Assembly: GCA_900539345.1 (NCBI GenBank) | Contig: UQBS01000003.1 | Span: 50,525 to 114,524 of the forward strand | Direction: 5' to 3' | Length of the DNA stretch: 64,000 bases | DNA from: an uncultured Coriobacteriaceae bacterium | Lineage (GTDB): Bacteria > Actinomycetota > Coriobacteriia > Coriobacteriales > UMGS124 | In this document: positions 8,707-16,812 of the stretch, piece by piece | Layout: each line of letters starts with the position of its first letter | How positions within the stretch are numbered: position 1 is the first letter of the stretch | Translations under genes and position numbers: made by a program | Notes under the pieces: model-generated | What the model was told of the DNA's origin: nothing | What the model saw: only the letters and a program-made list of their open reading frames with translations | Database searches by the model: none

Positions 8707-11031
8707 ATGGCGGCAGTTGAGCTTTTCGAAGGCGGCGCGTTTCTTGTCGATGGACGCACGCTTGTAGCAGCAGACGAGGCGCAGGCCTTCAGCGAGCAGA
8801 CGGGGTGCGTGCTCGACGCCCAGGAGGCGCGCATGCAGACGATGGCGTACTCCATCATGGCGGCGCACAACACCGCACCCGACATGGAGCATCTTAAGCT
8901 GCGCTTCGACGCCATGGCCAGCCACGACATCACCTTCGTGGGCATCATCCAGACGGCGCGCGCCTCGGGCCTCACCGAGTTCCCCATCCCCTACGTGCTC
9001 ACGAACTGCCACAACTCGCTGTGCGCCGTGGGCGGCACCATCAACGAGGACGACCACGCCTTCGGCCTCTCCGCCGCCAAGAAGTACGGCGGCATCTACG
9101 TCCCCGCCCACATCGCCGTCATCCACCAGTACATGCGCGAGACGATGGCCGGGTGCGGCAAGATGATCCTGGGCTCCGACTCGCACACCCGCTACGGCGC
9201 CCTGGGCACCATGGCCATCGGCGAGGGCGGCGGCGAGCTCGTCAAACAGCTGCTGCGCGACACCTACGACGTCAAGCGCCCCGAGGTCGTGTGCGTCTAT
9301 CTGGAAGGGGCGCCCGTGCCCGGCGTGGGCCCGCAGGACATCGCGCTGGCCATCATCGGCGCGGTCTTCGGTCGCGGCTACGTCAAGAACAAGGTCATGG
9401 AGTTCGTGGGCCCGGGCGCGGCGAGCATGGACTGCGACTTCCGCAACGGCGTCGACGTCATGACGACCGAGACCACCTGCCTGTCGTCCATCTGGGTGAC
9501 TGACGACAAGACCCGTGAGTTCCTGAGCGCACACGGCCGCGAGGCCGACTACCGCGAGCTCCGCCCCGGCAAGGTCGCCTACTACGAGGGTTGCGTGCGC
9601 GTGGACCTCTCCCAGGTGCGCCCCATGATCGCGCTCCCCTTCCACCCCTCGCGCGTCCACACGATCGACGAGCTCAACGCCAACCTCGAGGAAATCCTGC
9701 ACGAGGTGGAGGTCTCGGCCGAGCAGGTAGGCGACGGCAGGGCGACGCTGCACCTGCTCGACAAGGTGAAAGACGGCAAGCTGCACGTGCAGCAGGGCGT
9801 CATCGCAGGATGCGCAGGCGGCAACTTCGGCAGCGTCCTGAACGCAGCCCGCGCTCTCAAGGGCAAGAACTGCGGCAACGGCGACTTCACGCTCTCGGTG
9901 TACCCCTCCTCGCAGCCCGTGTGCATGGAGCTCACGCGCCTGGGAGCCGCACTCGACCTCATGGCGGCAGGCGCTATCTGGCGCACGGCGTTCTGCGGCC
10001 CGTGCTTCGGCGCCGGCGACACGCCCCGCAACGACGGCCTTTCCGTGCGTCACACCACACGCAACTTCCCCAACCGCGAGGGCTCCAAGCCCGGCGTCGG
10101 TCAGCTTGCCGCCGTGGCCCTCATGGACGCACGCTCCATCGCCGCCACGGCTGCCGCGGGCGGCGTGCTAACGGCCGCCACCGACCTGCCCGAGGACACC
10201 TGGGACGAGCATCCCGCCTACACCTTCGACCGCACCTCCTACGATGCGCGCGTCTACCAGGGATTTGGTCGCGCCCAGACGCGAAGCGAGCTGGTGTACG
10301 GCCCCAACATCAAGGACTGGCCCGCCATGGAGCCCCTGGCCGACAACATCCTCGTGCGCGTGTGCTCCAAGATCATGGACGCCGTGACCACCACCGACGA
10401 GCTCATTCCCTCCGGCGAGACGAGCTCGTACCGCTCGAACCCCCTGGGCCTGGCCGAGTTCACGCTCTCCAGGCGCGACCCGGGCTACGTGGGCCGCTCC
10501 AAGACGGTGGACACCTGGGAGAAGGCACGCCTTGCCGGCGGCGACCCCTCCAAGGTCGCGCCTGAGGTGGCGCAGGCCTTCACCGCTCTGCGCGGCTGCC
10601 CCGAGCTCGAGGGACGCGTGCCGCAGGCCGGCGATGTCGAGATCGGCAGCATGATCTACGCGGTCAAGCCCGGCGACGGCAGCGCCCGCGAGCAGGCGGC
10701 GAGCTGCCAGCGCGTCATCGGCGGCCTGGCAAACGTCGTGCGCGAGTTCGCTACGAAGCGCTACCGCTCCAACGTCATGAACTGGGGCATGGTGCCGTTC
10801 CAGCTGGCCGGCGACCCCACCTTCGAGGTGGGCGACTGGCTCTACGTGCCGGGCATCAGGGCGGCGCTTGAGAACAACGAGCTTGCCGACATCTCCTGCT
10901 GGGTGGTGCGCGCCGCGACGGGGCGCGTCGAGAAGATCTCGCTCTACGTGGCGGACATGACGCCTGAGGAGAGGCAGATTGTGCTGGCAGGGTGCCTCAT
11001 CAACTACAACAGGGAGAAGGCAGGGAAGTAG
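8707..11031 (+). CDS. Aconitase-family hydratase (YbhJ-like)
   Basis: A 774-residue protein with the full aconitase superfamily layout: an N-terminal region with TNCHN and LGSDSHTRYGALGTMAIGEGG, three candidate [4Fe-4S] cysteines at residues 369, 430 and 433 (IAGCAGGN and CGPC), and a C-terminal swivel-like domain (YRSNVMNWGMVPFQ). The spacing of ~61 residues then CxxC is that of aconitases. Closest in length and order to the YbhJ group, whose substrate is unsettled. The strong ribosome site GGGGAGG precedes the ATG. Monocistronic, ending before a repeat/terminator block. Confidence 0.85.
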   Translation: MAAVELFEGGAFLVDGRTLVAADEAQAFSEQTGCVLDAQEARMQTMAYSIMAAHNTAPDMEHLKLRFDAMASHDITFVGIIQTARASGLTEFPIPYVLTNCHNSLCAVGGTINEDDHAFGLSAAKKYGGIYVPAHIAVIHQYMRETMAGCGKMILGSDSHTRYGALGTMAIGEGGGELVKQLLRDTYDVKRPEVVCVYLEGAPVPGVGPQDIALAIIGAVFGRGYVKNKVMEFVGPGAASMDCDFRNGVDVMTTETTCLSSIWVTDDKTREFLSAHGREADYRELRPGKVAYYEGCVRVDLSQVRPMIALPFHPSRVHTIDELNANLEEILHEVEVSAEQVGDGRATLHLLDKVKDGKLHVQQGVIAGCAGGNFGSVLNAARALKGKNCGNGDFTLSVYPSSQPVCMELTRLGAALDLMAAGAIWRTAFCGPCFGAGDTPRNDGLSVRHTTRNFPNREGSKPGVGQLAAVALMDARSIAATAAAGGVLTAATDLPEDTWDEHPAYTFDRTSYDARVYQGFGRAQTRSELVYGPNIKDWPAMEPLADNILVRVCSKIMDAVTTTDELIPSGETSSYRSNPLGLAEFTLSRRDPGYVGRSKTVDTWEKARLAGGDPSKVAPEVAQAFTALRGCPELEGRVPQAGDVEIGSMIYAVKPGDGSAREQAASCQRVIGGLANVVREFATKRYRSNVMNWGMVPFQLAGDPTFEVGDWLYVPGIRAALENNELADISCWVVRAATGRVEKISLYVADMTPEERQIVLAGCLINYNREKAGK

Positions 11032-11074
11032 GGCTGTGCGCCGAGGGGGCGGGGCACTCCCGACGCGCGGCGTA

Positions 11075-11238
11075 TCCTCGTATCGAAGACTGCAGAAACC
11101 CGAGGCATGGGCGCTTCGCGCTTATGCCTCTTTCTTTGTCTTCACTGCGGAGGCCGCGCTTTGGGAGCGCCCCGCCCCGCACGAACCACGCTTCCCCTGG
11201 CGAAAAACGTTTCGTTGAATTCGGGGGGTATCGAAGGG
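11075..11238 (+). repeat. Intergenic hairpin-repeat family 2, copy 3
   Basis: Same order of parts as 1651-1809: CCTCGTA-C/T-CGAA, a terminator hairpin, TTCACTGCGGAGG, a second GC-rich stem (GCGCT/AGCGC here), then CACGCTTCCCC and a G-rich tail. Sequence is diverged but block order and spacing are kept. It lies between the hydratase and alkyltransferase genes. Confidence 0.7.
11102..11137 (+). terminator. Rho-independent terminator after the hydratase gene
   Basis: GAGGCAT at 11102-11108 pairs with ATGCCTC at 11124-11130, with an inner GCGC-TTC-GCGC hairpin, then TTTCTTTG. It is part of repeat copy 3. Confidence 0.75.
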
Positions 11239-11325
11239 TCGCGAGGCGGGGACGGTCCGCGCTGCATGATTCCCTTAAATGGAAGCGGGCATAAACTCAT
11301 GGCTCATACACAGAAAGGATTCGAC

Positions 11326-11889
11326 ATGACGGTCTACTGCACGCAGTACCGATCTAACCTCATTGGCCCGCTTACCATTGCAAGCGACGGCGAGGCAATC
11401 GTGGGGTGCTGGTTCGAGAACGACCGCTATTTTGGCTATGGCGTTAAAGGTAACATGGCGCAACGAGACGACCTGCCTGTTTTTGCCCAGGTACGAGATT
11501 GGCTCGATAGCTACTTCGCAGGCGAGAAGCCCAACCCACGAGAGCTGCCTCTTTCGGCACAGGCCACCCCCTTCCAACTCCTTGTGCGCGAGAGCATGCT
11601 CGACATACCCTATGGGCAAACGACCACGTACGGAGCCATTGCCAAGCGCATCGAAGTGCAGACGGGCAAACGCCAGTCGGCGCGGGCCGTCGGCGGCGCC
11701 GTCGGCCGTAACCCGCTTTGCGTTATCGCCCCCTGCCATCGCGTGGTCGGCTCCAACGGAAGCCTTACTGGCTTCGGCGGCGGCATTGACATGAAAGTGA
11801 AGCTGCTTGAGCACGAAGGTGTCGACATGTCGTCGCTCTACCGTCCAAAACGCGGCACAGCCGTCAACCCCTCCGACTGGCTCGCATAG
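11326..11889 (+). CDS. ogt: Methylated-DNA--[protein]-cysteine S-methyltransferase
   Basis: A 187-residue suicide DNA-repair protein that removes O6-alkyl groups from guanine. The acceptor is Cys137 in PCHRV, preceded by the recognition-helix region (GRNPLCVIA) and followed by NGSLTGFGGG. The start at 11326 (MTVYCTQY) has AAAGGA upstream; an earlier in-frame ATG at 11299 is possible but poorly placed. Flanked on both sides by family 2 repeats, so probably transcribed alone. Confidence 0.93.
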   Translation: MTVYCTQYRSNLIGPLTIASDGEAIVGCWFENDRYFGYGVKGNMAQRDDLPVFAQVRDWLDSYFAGEKPNPRELPLSAQATPFQLLVRESMLDIPYGQTTTYGAIAKRIEVQTGKRQSARAVGGAVGRNPLCVIAPCHRVVGSNGSLTGFGGGIDMKVKLLEHEGVDMSSLYRPKRGTAVNPSDWLA

Positions 11890-11912
11890 CGCACGGCTAA
11901 CTCTGCCTGTTC

Positions 11913-11987
11913 GGAAGCGCCCCGCCCGCACGAACCATGCTTCCCCTGGCGAGAAGCGTTTCGTTGGGTTCGGGGGGCATCCAAGGG
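11913..11987 (+). repeat. Intergenic hairpin-repeat family 2, copy 4 (right part only)
   Basis: About 75 bp closely matching the right half of copy 3 (AAGCGCCCCGCC, CACGAACCA-GCTTCCCC, GTTTCGTTG, TTCGGGGGG, AAGGG). The small stem is GCTTC / GAAGC here. The terminator half is absent. Confidence 0.75.
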
Positions 11988-11997
11988 CCGCACACGC

Positions 11998-12038
11998 GCC
12001 GCCTCCCTTGGCGAGAAGGCGTTTCGTCGAATTCGGGA
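11998..12038 (+). repeat. Intergenic hairpin-repeat family 2, copy 5 (minimal)
   Basis: A 41-bp tandem partial copy, 10 bp after copy 4. The small hairpin is now CGCCT / AGGCG, different bases from copy 4 but still paired, followed by GTTTCGTCGAATTCGGG. Confidence 0.65.
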
Positions 12039-12047
12039 ACAGCTAGG

Positions 12048-12090
12048 GTCACATACTGTCAGTGACAATCACTTACATTCATGATATTCT
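12048..12090 (+). promoter_or_regulatory. Promoter with overlapping dyad for the Schlafen-like gene
   Basis: GTGACA (12062-12067) and TATTCT (12085-12090) are 17 bp apart, 35 bp before the start codon. GTCAC (12048-12052) and GTGAC (12062-12066) form a dyad that overlaps the -35, a plausible autoregulatory operator. Confidence 0.5.
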
Positions 12091-12124
12091 GAGCGCATGC
12101 ACTGGCGTGTGTTTGGAGGTCAAA

Positions 12125-13921
12125 ATGAGCTGCACGGTACCGACGCAGGCAGAAGTGACGGCAGTCATCAAGAGGATGCGGCAGCAGGGCACCGATGACG
12201 GACTCTGCGAGGCTAAATCTTGTGAGCACGAACTGGGACGAAGCGTATGGGCGAGCGTATCGGCCCTTGCAAACACCAATGGCGGCCTGCTGTTGCTTGG
12301 CATAGATGAGAACGCAGGATTCACCGTACCCGACGGGTTCGACGCAAACAAGGTCATCGCCCAATTCATAGACGGCATCGGCGACGGGCCGGCCAGTGGG
12401 GCACGCCTCACAAACCCGCCCGCATATGAGCTTGCACGCGTTGAAGTCGACGGCAGGCAAGCCGTTGCCATTCGGATCGAGGAAAACAAACCGCAAAACA
12501 AGCCTTGCTACGTCACAGGACGAGGACTACCGACAGGGGCCTATCATCGTGTCGACGACCACGATGTTACGATGAGCACGACTGACGTCTTCGAGATGGT
12601 CAACCTCATGACGCCCAGCGCATCAGAGCGTGAGGAAATTGAGGGCTCGTCGGCAAAGTATCTAGACCAAGAGCTGCTCGACCGCTTTCTCAGCAAATGC
12701 GGGAATGGCTCAACGGCCCTAAATGAAACACTCGAACAAAAACTCGCTTGGCTCGGCATCACCACGGCAGACGGAAAGCTGCGCCTTTGCAGCCTTGTGG
12801 CACTCGGCGCGTATCCACAAGGCTTTCTACCTGCATGCTCAATAGATGTCATCGCCTGGCCCGGCACAGCAGATGATTTTGAGACAAACCTTCGCTATAC
12901 AGACCGCAAGATTTGCGAAGGCCCTCTCCCCGAAATGGTGCAAAGCGCTGTTTCGTTTGTAATGAGAAACCTACGATGCTGCGGTGTTTTGCAAGGGATA
13001 GGACGTATCGACATCCCCGAGGTACCTGAGGAGGCAGTCCGCGAGGCAATTGCCAACGCCGCCCTGCATCGCGAGTATTCCCCTTATTTCCGCGGCACCC
13101 ACATCACCGTCGGCATCTATCGCGACCGTATCGAAATCACCAGTCCCGGAGGCTTTTGGGGTGGGAAAACGCTCGCAAACCTTTTCGACGGTGTATCGCG
13201 TTGCCGCAATCCCTCCCTTATGCATATCGCATGCAACACCCCATACGGAATAGACGGCAGCGCGAGAACCGAGGGCATCGGGCGCGGCGTGTCCACCATG
13301 ACAAAAAAGATGCGCGATCAGGGACTCCCCGCCCCGTCCTTCAAAGTGACGCCTGACCAGGTTACCGTGCGGCTTTTCCGGCCGAGCATCTGGCCACCGG
13401 AAGTCGACCAATGGGGCAACGTGACGTTTCCGGAGAATCCGCCGCTCAAGATACCCGAGATTCGCATCTCCGAAGACGCGCCGCGCATAACCTCTCTGCC
13501 CGACTATGCCTTTACCGGAGAATGGTCGCCTTCATGGATTGACAAGGACGGCTTCGCACCCGCGGGGTTTGGACCAAGTGCTGCCGAAAAAGCCAAGGGG
13601 TTTCACCCGGCTGGATACGACCCCGTGACAGAATGGCAGGAAGAGCTCAAGGCGTACATGCAGGATAAGCAGGTCGAAGAGCGCGTGCGCAACGACGAAC
13701 AAGGCCGTTACTTCATGATGACCAAAGACGGCTGGGTGCTCGACATCCTGCGCGAGCGATACCCTGAGCCTCTCACCATCCATGAGATTGCCGAACGAGG
13801 CGAAAAATCATTGCCCATCACACGACGTGCCATACGCGAGCTCATCGATGCCGGAGAGGTTCTGGCAACCGCCCCCGCCACCAGCCGCAACCGCAAATAC
13901 CTCGCGGTGGAATGCGCATAA
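12125..13921 (+). CDS. Schlafen AlbA_2 / RecG-like ATP-binding transcriptional regulator
   Basis: A 598-residue protein. Residues ~20-130 are an AlbA_2 (Schlafen, divergent AAA) domain: CEAKSCEHELGRSVWASVSALANTNGG followed by LLLGIDE. Residues ~300-420 match the HATPase_c_4 region of RecG-related predicted regulators (EAVREAIANAALHREY, ITSPGGFWGG, CRNPSL). The tail carries a winged-helix-like segment (LTIHEIAERGEKSLPITRRAIRELIDAGEV). The start at 12125 has TTGGAGG with good spacing. This broad family is placed in regulation or defence; its target is unknown. GC content looks lower than that of neighbours, and a promoter with its own dyad lies upstream. Confidence 0.8.
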   Translation: MSCTVPTQAEVTAVIKRMRQQGTDDGLCEAKSCEHELGRSVWASVSALANTNGGLLLLGIDENAGFTVPDGFDANKVIAQFIDGIGDGPASGARLTNPPAYELARVEVDGRQAVAIRIEENKPQNKPCYVTGRGLPTGAYHRVDDHDVTMSTTDVFEMVNLMTPSASEREEIEGSSAKYLDQELLDRFLSKCGNGSTALNETLEQKLAWLGITTADGKLRLCSLVALGAYPQGFLPACSIDVIAWPGTADDFETNLRYTDRKICEGPLPEMVQSAVSFVMRNLRCCGVLQGIGRIDIPEVPEEAVREAIANAALHREYSPYFRGTHITVGIYRDRIEITSPGGFWGGKTLANLFDGVSRCRNPSLMHIACNTPYGIDGSARTEGIGRGVSTMTKKMRDQGLPAPSFKVTPDQVTVRLFRPSIWPPEVDQWGNVTFPENPPLKIPEIRISEDAPRITSLPDYAFTGEWSPSWIDKDGFAPAGFGPSAAEKAKGFHPAGYDPVTEWQEELKAYMQDKQVEERVRNDEQGRYFMMTKDGWVLDILRERYPEPLTIHEIAERGEKSLPITRRAIRELIDAGEVLATAPATSRNRKYLAVECA

Positions 13922-13965
13922 AAACCCCATGTAAGCCGTCCTCCCATGGTCGCCGATCAAACATA

Positions 13966-14004
13966 AAAAGCGGGGGACGCCGCGTTGTGTGGCGTCCCCC
14001 GCTT
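13966..14004. terminator. Bidirectional terminator
   Basis: AAGCGGGGGACGCC / GGCGTCCCCCGCTT, a perfect 14-bp stem between convergent genes. A-rich flank on the left gives a T-tract for the minus-strand transcript. Confidence 0.85.
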
Positions 14005-14032
14005 GGGTGCTCGTGCTTAATGGCAGGCTTGC

Positions 14033-14629
14033 TTACTTGCTTGCCTTTTCCTGCTCGGCGAGGTAGTCCTCGTAGGCCTTGGCACCGGAGGCAGCCTCGA
14101 AGGCCATCTGGGCAGCCTGGAGGATGGCGTTGGAGGTCACCGTGCAGCCGGCGATGCCGTCAACGCCCTCGTAGGTGCCGGCCTCGAGGATGGCGTTGGC
14201 CACCAGAGGGCCCGCATCCAGGCCGATGCCGCTCGTCTCCTTAAGGCGGGTGAGCTTGAAGTCGGTCAGCTTGCCAGCCTCGAAGGTCGCCGCGACATTC
14301 ACCTGACCGCCGATGCCGCGCGCGGTGCCGGCGAAGGTGCCGTCGTTGTAGCCGCCCTCGGCCGCGGCAAGTGCCTGCTCAGTGGCCGAGATGATGGCGT
14401 TGGAGGTCACCGTGCAGCCAGCCAGGCCGTCAACGCCCTCGACGCCACCCGCAGCCACGATGTTCTGTGCCACGATGGGGCCTGCATCCAGACCGATGCC
14501 GCTCGTTTCCTTAAGGCGCGCAAGCACGAGGTCCACAAGCTGACCGCCCTCGATGACGGCCTCGACGTTCACCTTGCCGCCGATACCGCGCGCCGTACCC
14601 TTGTACAGTCCGTCAACATACGTTGCCAT
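14033..14629 (-). CDS. Tandem FMN-binding domain protein
   Basis: A 198-residue protein made of two ~85-residue FMN_bind repeats that are nearly the same sequence (GTARGIGG-VNV, LKETSGIGLDAGP, GVDG-AGCTVTSNAI). Each repeat ends in a GCTVTS motif, matching the site where ApbE-type enzymes link FMN to Thr, so two covalent FMNs are expected. No signal peptide is visible at the chosen start (14629). It lies downstream of the Tat flavoprotein reductase on the same strand, with palindromic element B in between. It most likely shuttles electrons to that reductase, though the lack of an export signal is odd. Confidence 0.85.
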   Translation of the reverse strand: MATYVDGLYKGTARGIGGKVNVEAVIEGGQLVDLVLARLKETSGIGLDAGPIVAQNIVAAGGVEGVDGLAGCTVTSNAIISATEQALAAAEGGYNDGTFAGTARGIGGQVNVAATFEAGKLTDFKLTRLKETSGIGLDAGPLVANAILEAGTYEGVDGIAGCTVTSNAILQAAQMAFEAASGAKAYEDYLAEQEKASK

Positions 14630-14680
14630 AGTTACATTGTCCCTTTCTAAGCAGGACATCGTCGTCATACCTCTAAAAGC

Positions 14681-14793
14681 GGGTTCTCACGCGCAAGGCG
14701 CGCGGAGCCGATGCGTACTGGACGTACGTGAGGCTCCGCGCATGGAGCATTCTTCGCGACAGGTCCCGTGGAGAACGCGGCGCGTGAGGTCCC
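14681..14793 (+). repeat. Nested-palindrome element B (family 1)
   Basis: Outer stem CTCACGCG (14686-14693) / CGCGTGAG (14781-14788); CAAGGCG; perfect 9-bp inner stem CGCGGAGCC / GGCTCCGCG; loop GATGCGTACTGGACGTACGTGA; GAACGCGG. About 30 extra bases separate the inner stem from GAACGCGG, unlike the other copies. It lies between the flavoprotein and FMN-binding genes. Confidence 0.8.
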
Positions 14794-14805
14794 GCGGCTT
14801 CTTAC

Positions 14806-16476
14806 TTAGGCTTGCGGGTCGAGGGCGGCGCAGTCGAGGGCCGCAATACGACCGGTCGTCAGAGCCTCGCAGATGTTGCCGATGAGGTAGGCGAAGCCGT
14901 TGATGGAGCCGAACTCGCCGCAGTTGTACAGACGAGGGATGACGTTGCCCTGAGCGTCGAGCGTGCGGTTGTAACCGTCGTGCCAAGGGCCACCCTGCGT
15001 GTTGATCGAGGAGCAGCACATCTCAATGGCGTAGTACGGGCCCTCCTCCGAGAGTGCCTGCATGGAGTCGGCGGAGCGCTCGAAGTCGGCGTCCTTGCCC
15101 TTCTTGCAGGCAGCGTTGTAGGCGTCGAAGGTAGCCTTGAGGCCCTCGGCATCGCAGGTCTCAACCTCGTTGGAGGGGTTCACGCCCTGCATCTTAGCGG
15201 CAAGCTCCTCGATGGTGTCAGCCTTGACGATCCAGCCCTTGTCGAGAGCGTAATCGTTCCAATCCTCAGTGGGCTGCAGGCCCTGGACGGCGCAGTAAGT
15301 GTCGAGCAGGCCCCAGTAGCCGGTGCCCTGGTACAGCTGCACCTTGTCGTACATGTTCTGGTCGAAGACCATCCAGAAGGGGAGGTTGGGGTACTCGTCG
15401 GCGTTGGGGTACTTGCCCTTGTTGTGCGTCCAGTCGGTGAGCGGGGTCTTACCGATGTTGTGGTTCATCGTGGTCTGCTCGTTCATGAAACGCGAGCCGT
15501 ACTTGTTGACCCAGAAGTACGTGGTGGTGTAGGGGTCGTAGTCCTTCTCAGGCATGGAGACGGCGCAACCGACCTCCTCGGAAGGCAGGCGGTAGGCGCA
15601 GGCGCTCCACTCGCAGCCCTCGAGGTGCCACATGGCGGCACCGGCAGCCGAGCAGATGTCGATGCCGTCGCCCGTGTTGTAAGGCGTGCCCCAGCACTGC
15701 TGGAAGATGCCGGCGTGGTTGTACCAGGCCTGCTTGATCTTGCTGTTCTCAAAACCGCCGACGCACATGATGACGCCGTGCTTGGCCTTGATGGTCTTGG
15801 TGGTGGCGCCACCGTCGTCGGAGTACTCGACGCCCAAGACCTCGCGGGTCAGCGGGTTCTGCACGAGGCCCGTGATGGGCGAGCCCAGGCGCACCTCGGC
15901 GCCCTTGTCCTTGGCGATCTGAGAGAGAGCGGCGAAGAACTCATAACCGGCGCCGGGATGTCCCTCGGGAGTGCGATAGAACATGATGGCGGAGTCGGTG
16001 GCGTGACGAGCGGTGCCCTCGCGGGTGCCCTCAAAGAAGCTGAAGCCGAGCTCATCGGTCAGCCAGGGGTACATGTCCTGCACCATGACGTCGCAGAGGT
16101 GATCGATGGCGTCCTCGTTGGGCACGCAGTAGAAGCTCATGCGCTTGGCCTTGGTCTTGATCTCGTCAAGATCGCAGCGGAAGGTGTCATGCAGGTTGGA
16201 GGTGGAGCAACCAAAGTTGCCGCCGTCCTCGATGGGGCTCTTCTCGAGGACGATGGTCTTCATGCCCTGCTCGCAAGCGCTGATGGCGGCCGTGACGCCA
16301 GCTGCACCATAACCGGCGACAACGATGTCGCACTCCTCATCCCAAGCCGGGATCCAAGGCTGCGTGGGGTCGACGGCCTCGCCGGCCAGGGCGGCCTTGG
16401 CGGCCACGGTGGCAGCACCGGCCGCAACCGCGACACCGCCGGTGATGAAGTTCCTGCGGGAGAGCTCACTAGCCAT
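14806..16476 (-). CDS. Tat-exported FAD-dependent fumarate reductase-like oxidoreductase
   Basis: A 556-residue protein starting MASELSRRNFITGG, a clear twin-arginine signal with an Ala-rich core, so it is exported folded. FAD-binding GYGAAGVTAAISAC and the later GGFENSKIKQAWYNHAG and YNCGEFGSINGFAYLIGNICEA segments place it with flavocytochrome c / urocanate / fumarate reductase-like (FrdA-type) proteins. It lacks a cytochrome or FMN_bind domain of its own; the separate double FMN-binding protein downstream may supply electrons. It is divergent from a membrane LuxR regulator. The acceptor is unknown; many relatives reduce dietary or host compounds. Confidence 0.87.
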   Translation of the reverse strand: MASELSRRNFITGGVAVAAGAATVAAKAALAGEAVDPTQPWIPAWDEECDIVVAGYGAAGVTAAISACEQGMKTIVLEKSPIEDGGNFGCSTSNLHDTFRCDLDEIKTKAKRMSFYCVPNEDAIDHLCDVMVQDMYPWLTDELGFSFFEGTREGTARHATDSAIMFYRTPEGHPGAGYEFFAALSQIAKDKGAEVRLGSPITGLVQNPLTREVLGVEYSDDGGATTKTIKAKHGVIMCVGGFENSKIKQAWYNHAGIFQQCWGTPYNTGDGIDICSAAGAAMWHLEGCEWSACAYRLPSEEVGCAVSMPEKDYDPYTTTYFWVNKYGSRFMNEQTTMNHNIGKTPLTDWTHNKGKYPNADEYPNLPFWMVFDQNMYDKVQLYQGTGYWGLLDTYCAVQGLQPTEDWNDYALDKGWIVKADTIEELAAKMQGVNPSNEVETCDAEGLKATFDAYNAACKKGKDADFERSADSMQALSEEGPYYAIEMCCSSINTQGGPWHDGYNRTLDAQGNVIPRLYNCGEFGSINGFAYLIGNICEALTTGRIAALDCAALDPQA

Positions 16477-16812
16477 GTTCAATCCATCCTTTTCGACGTG
16501 GGACGCCCGCCTGCACCCTCCCTGTGGGTGCGGGCCACGTGATGTGTGACCCCGCTGGGCGCGTTCCCATCTGACGGCTTGCACATTAGCCCGGCCAAGG
16601 CGTCCAAAGCATCGTTTGAGATGTTGAAGTTGGGCAAAAGCACCTTTCTCAACCTCATTGTTGAGATATCTAGCTGGGAATTCTTCAATTCGCAAGATTT
16701 GCAAGGTACAATGCCGCACGAGTGGCAAAAGGCGTCTCCCCTCCTTAATGAGAGGCCTCCACCCACACCAGACGACGATTGCCCCGCACAAAAACCGGGA
16801 GGGAACACCAGC

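Noticed and set aside
7249..10053. Long minus-strand open frame opposite the aminotransferase and hydratase genes
   Set aside because: It mirrors real plus-strand genes in high-GC DNA, has Ala/His/Val-rich composition without motifs, and spans two genes.
16546..16812. N-terminal extension of the first LuxR regulator
   Set aside because: The extended frame lacks a ribosome site at 16546 and would cover the divergent promoter region; GTG 16813 with GGGAGG is better.
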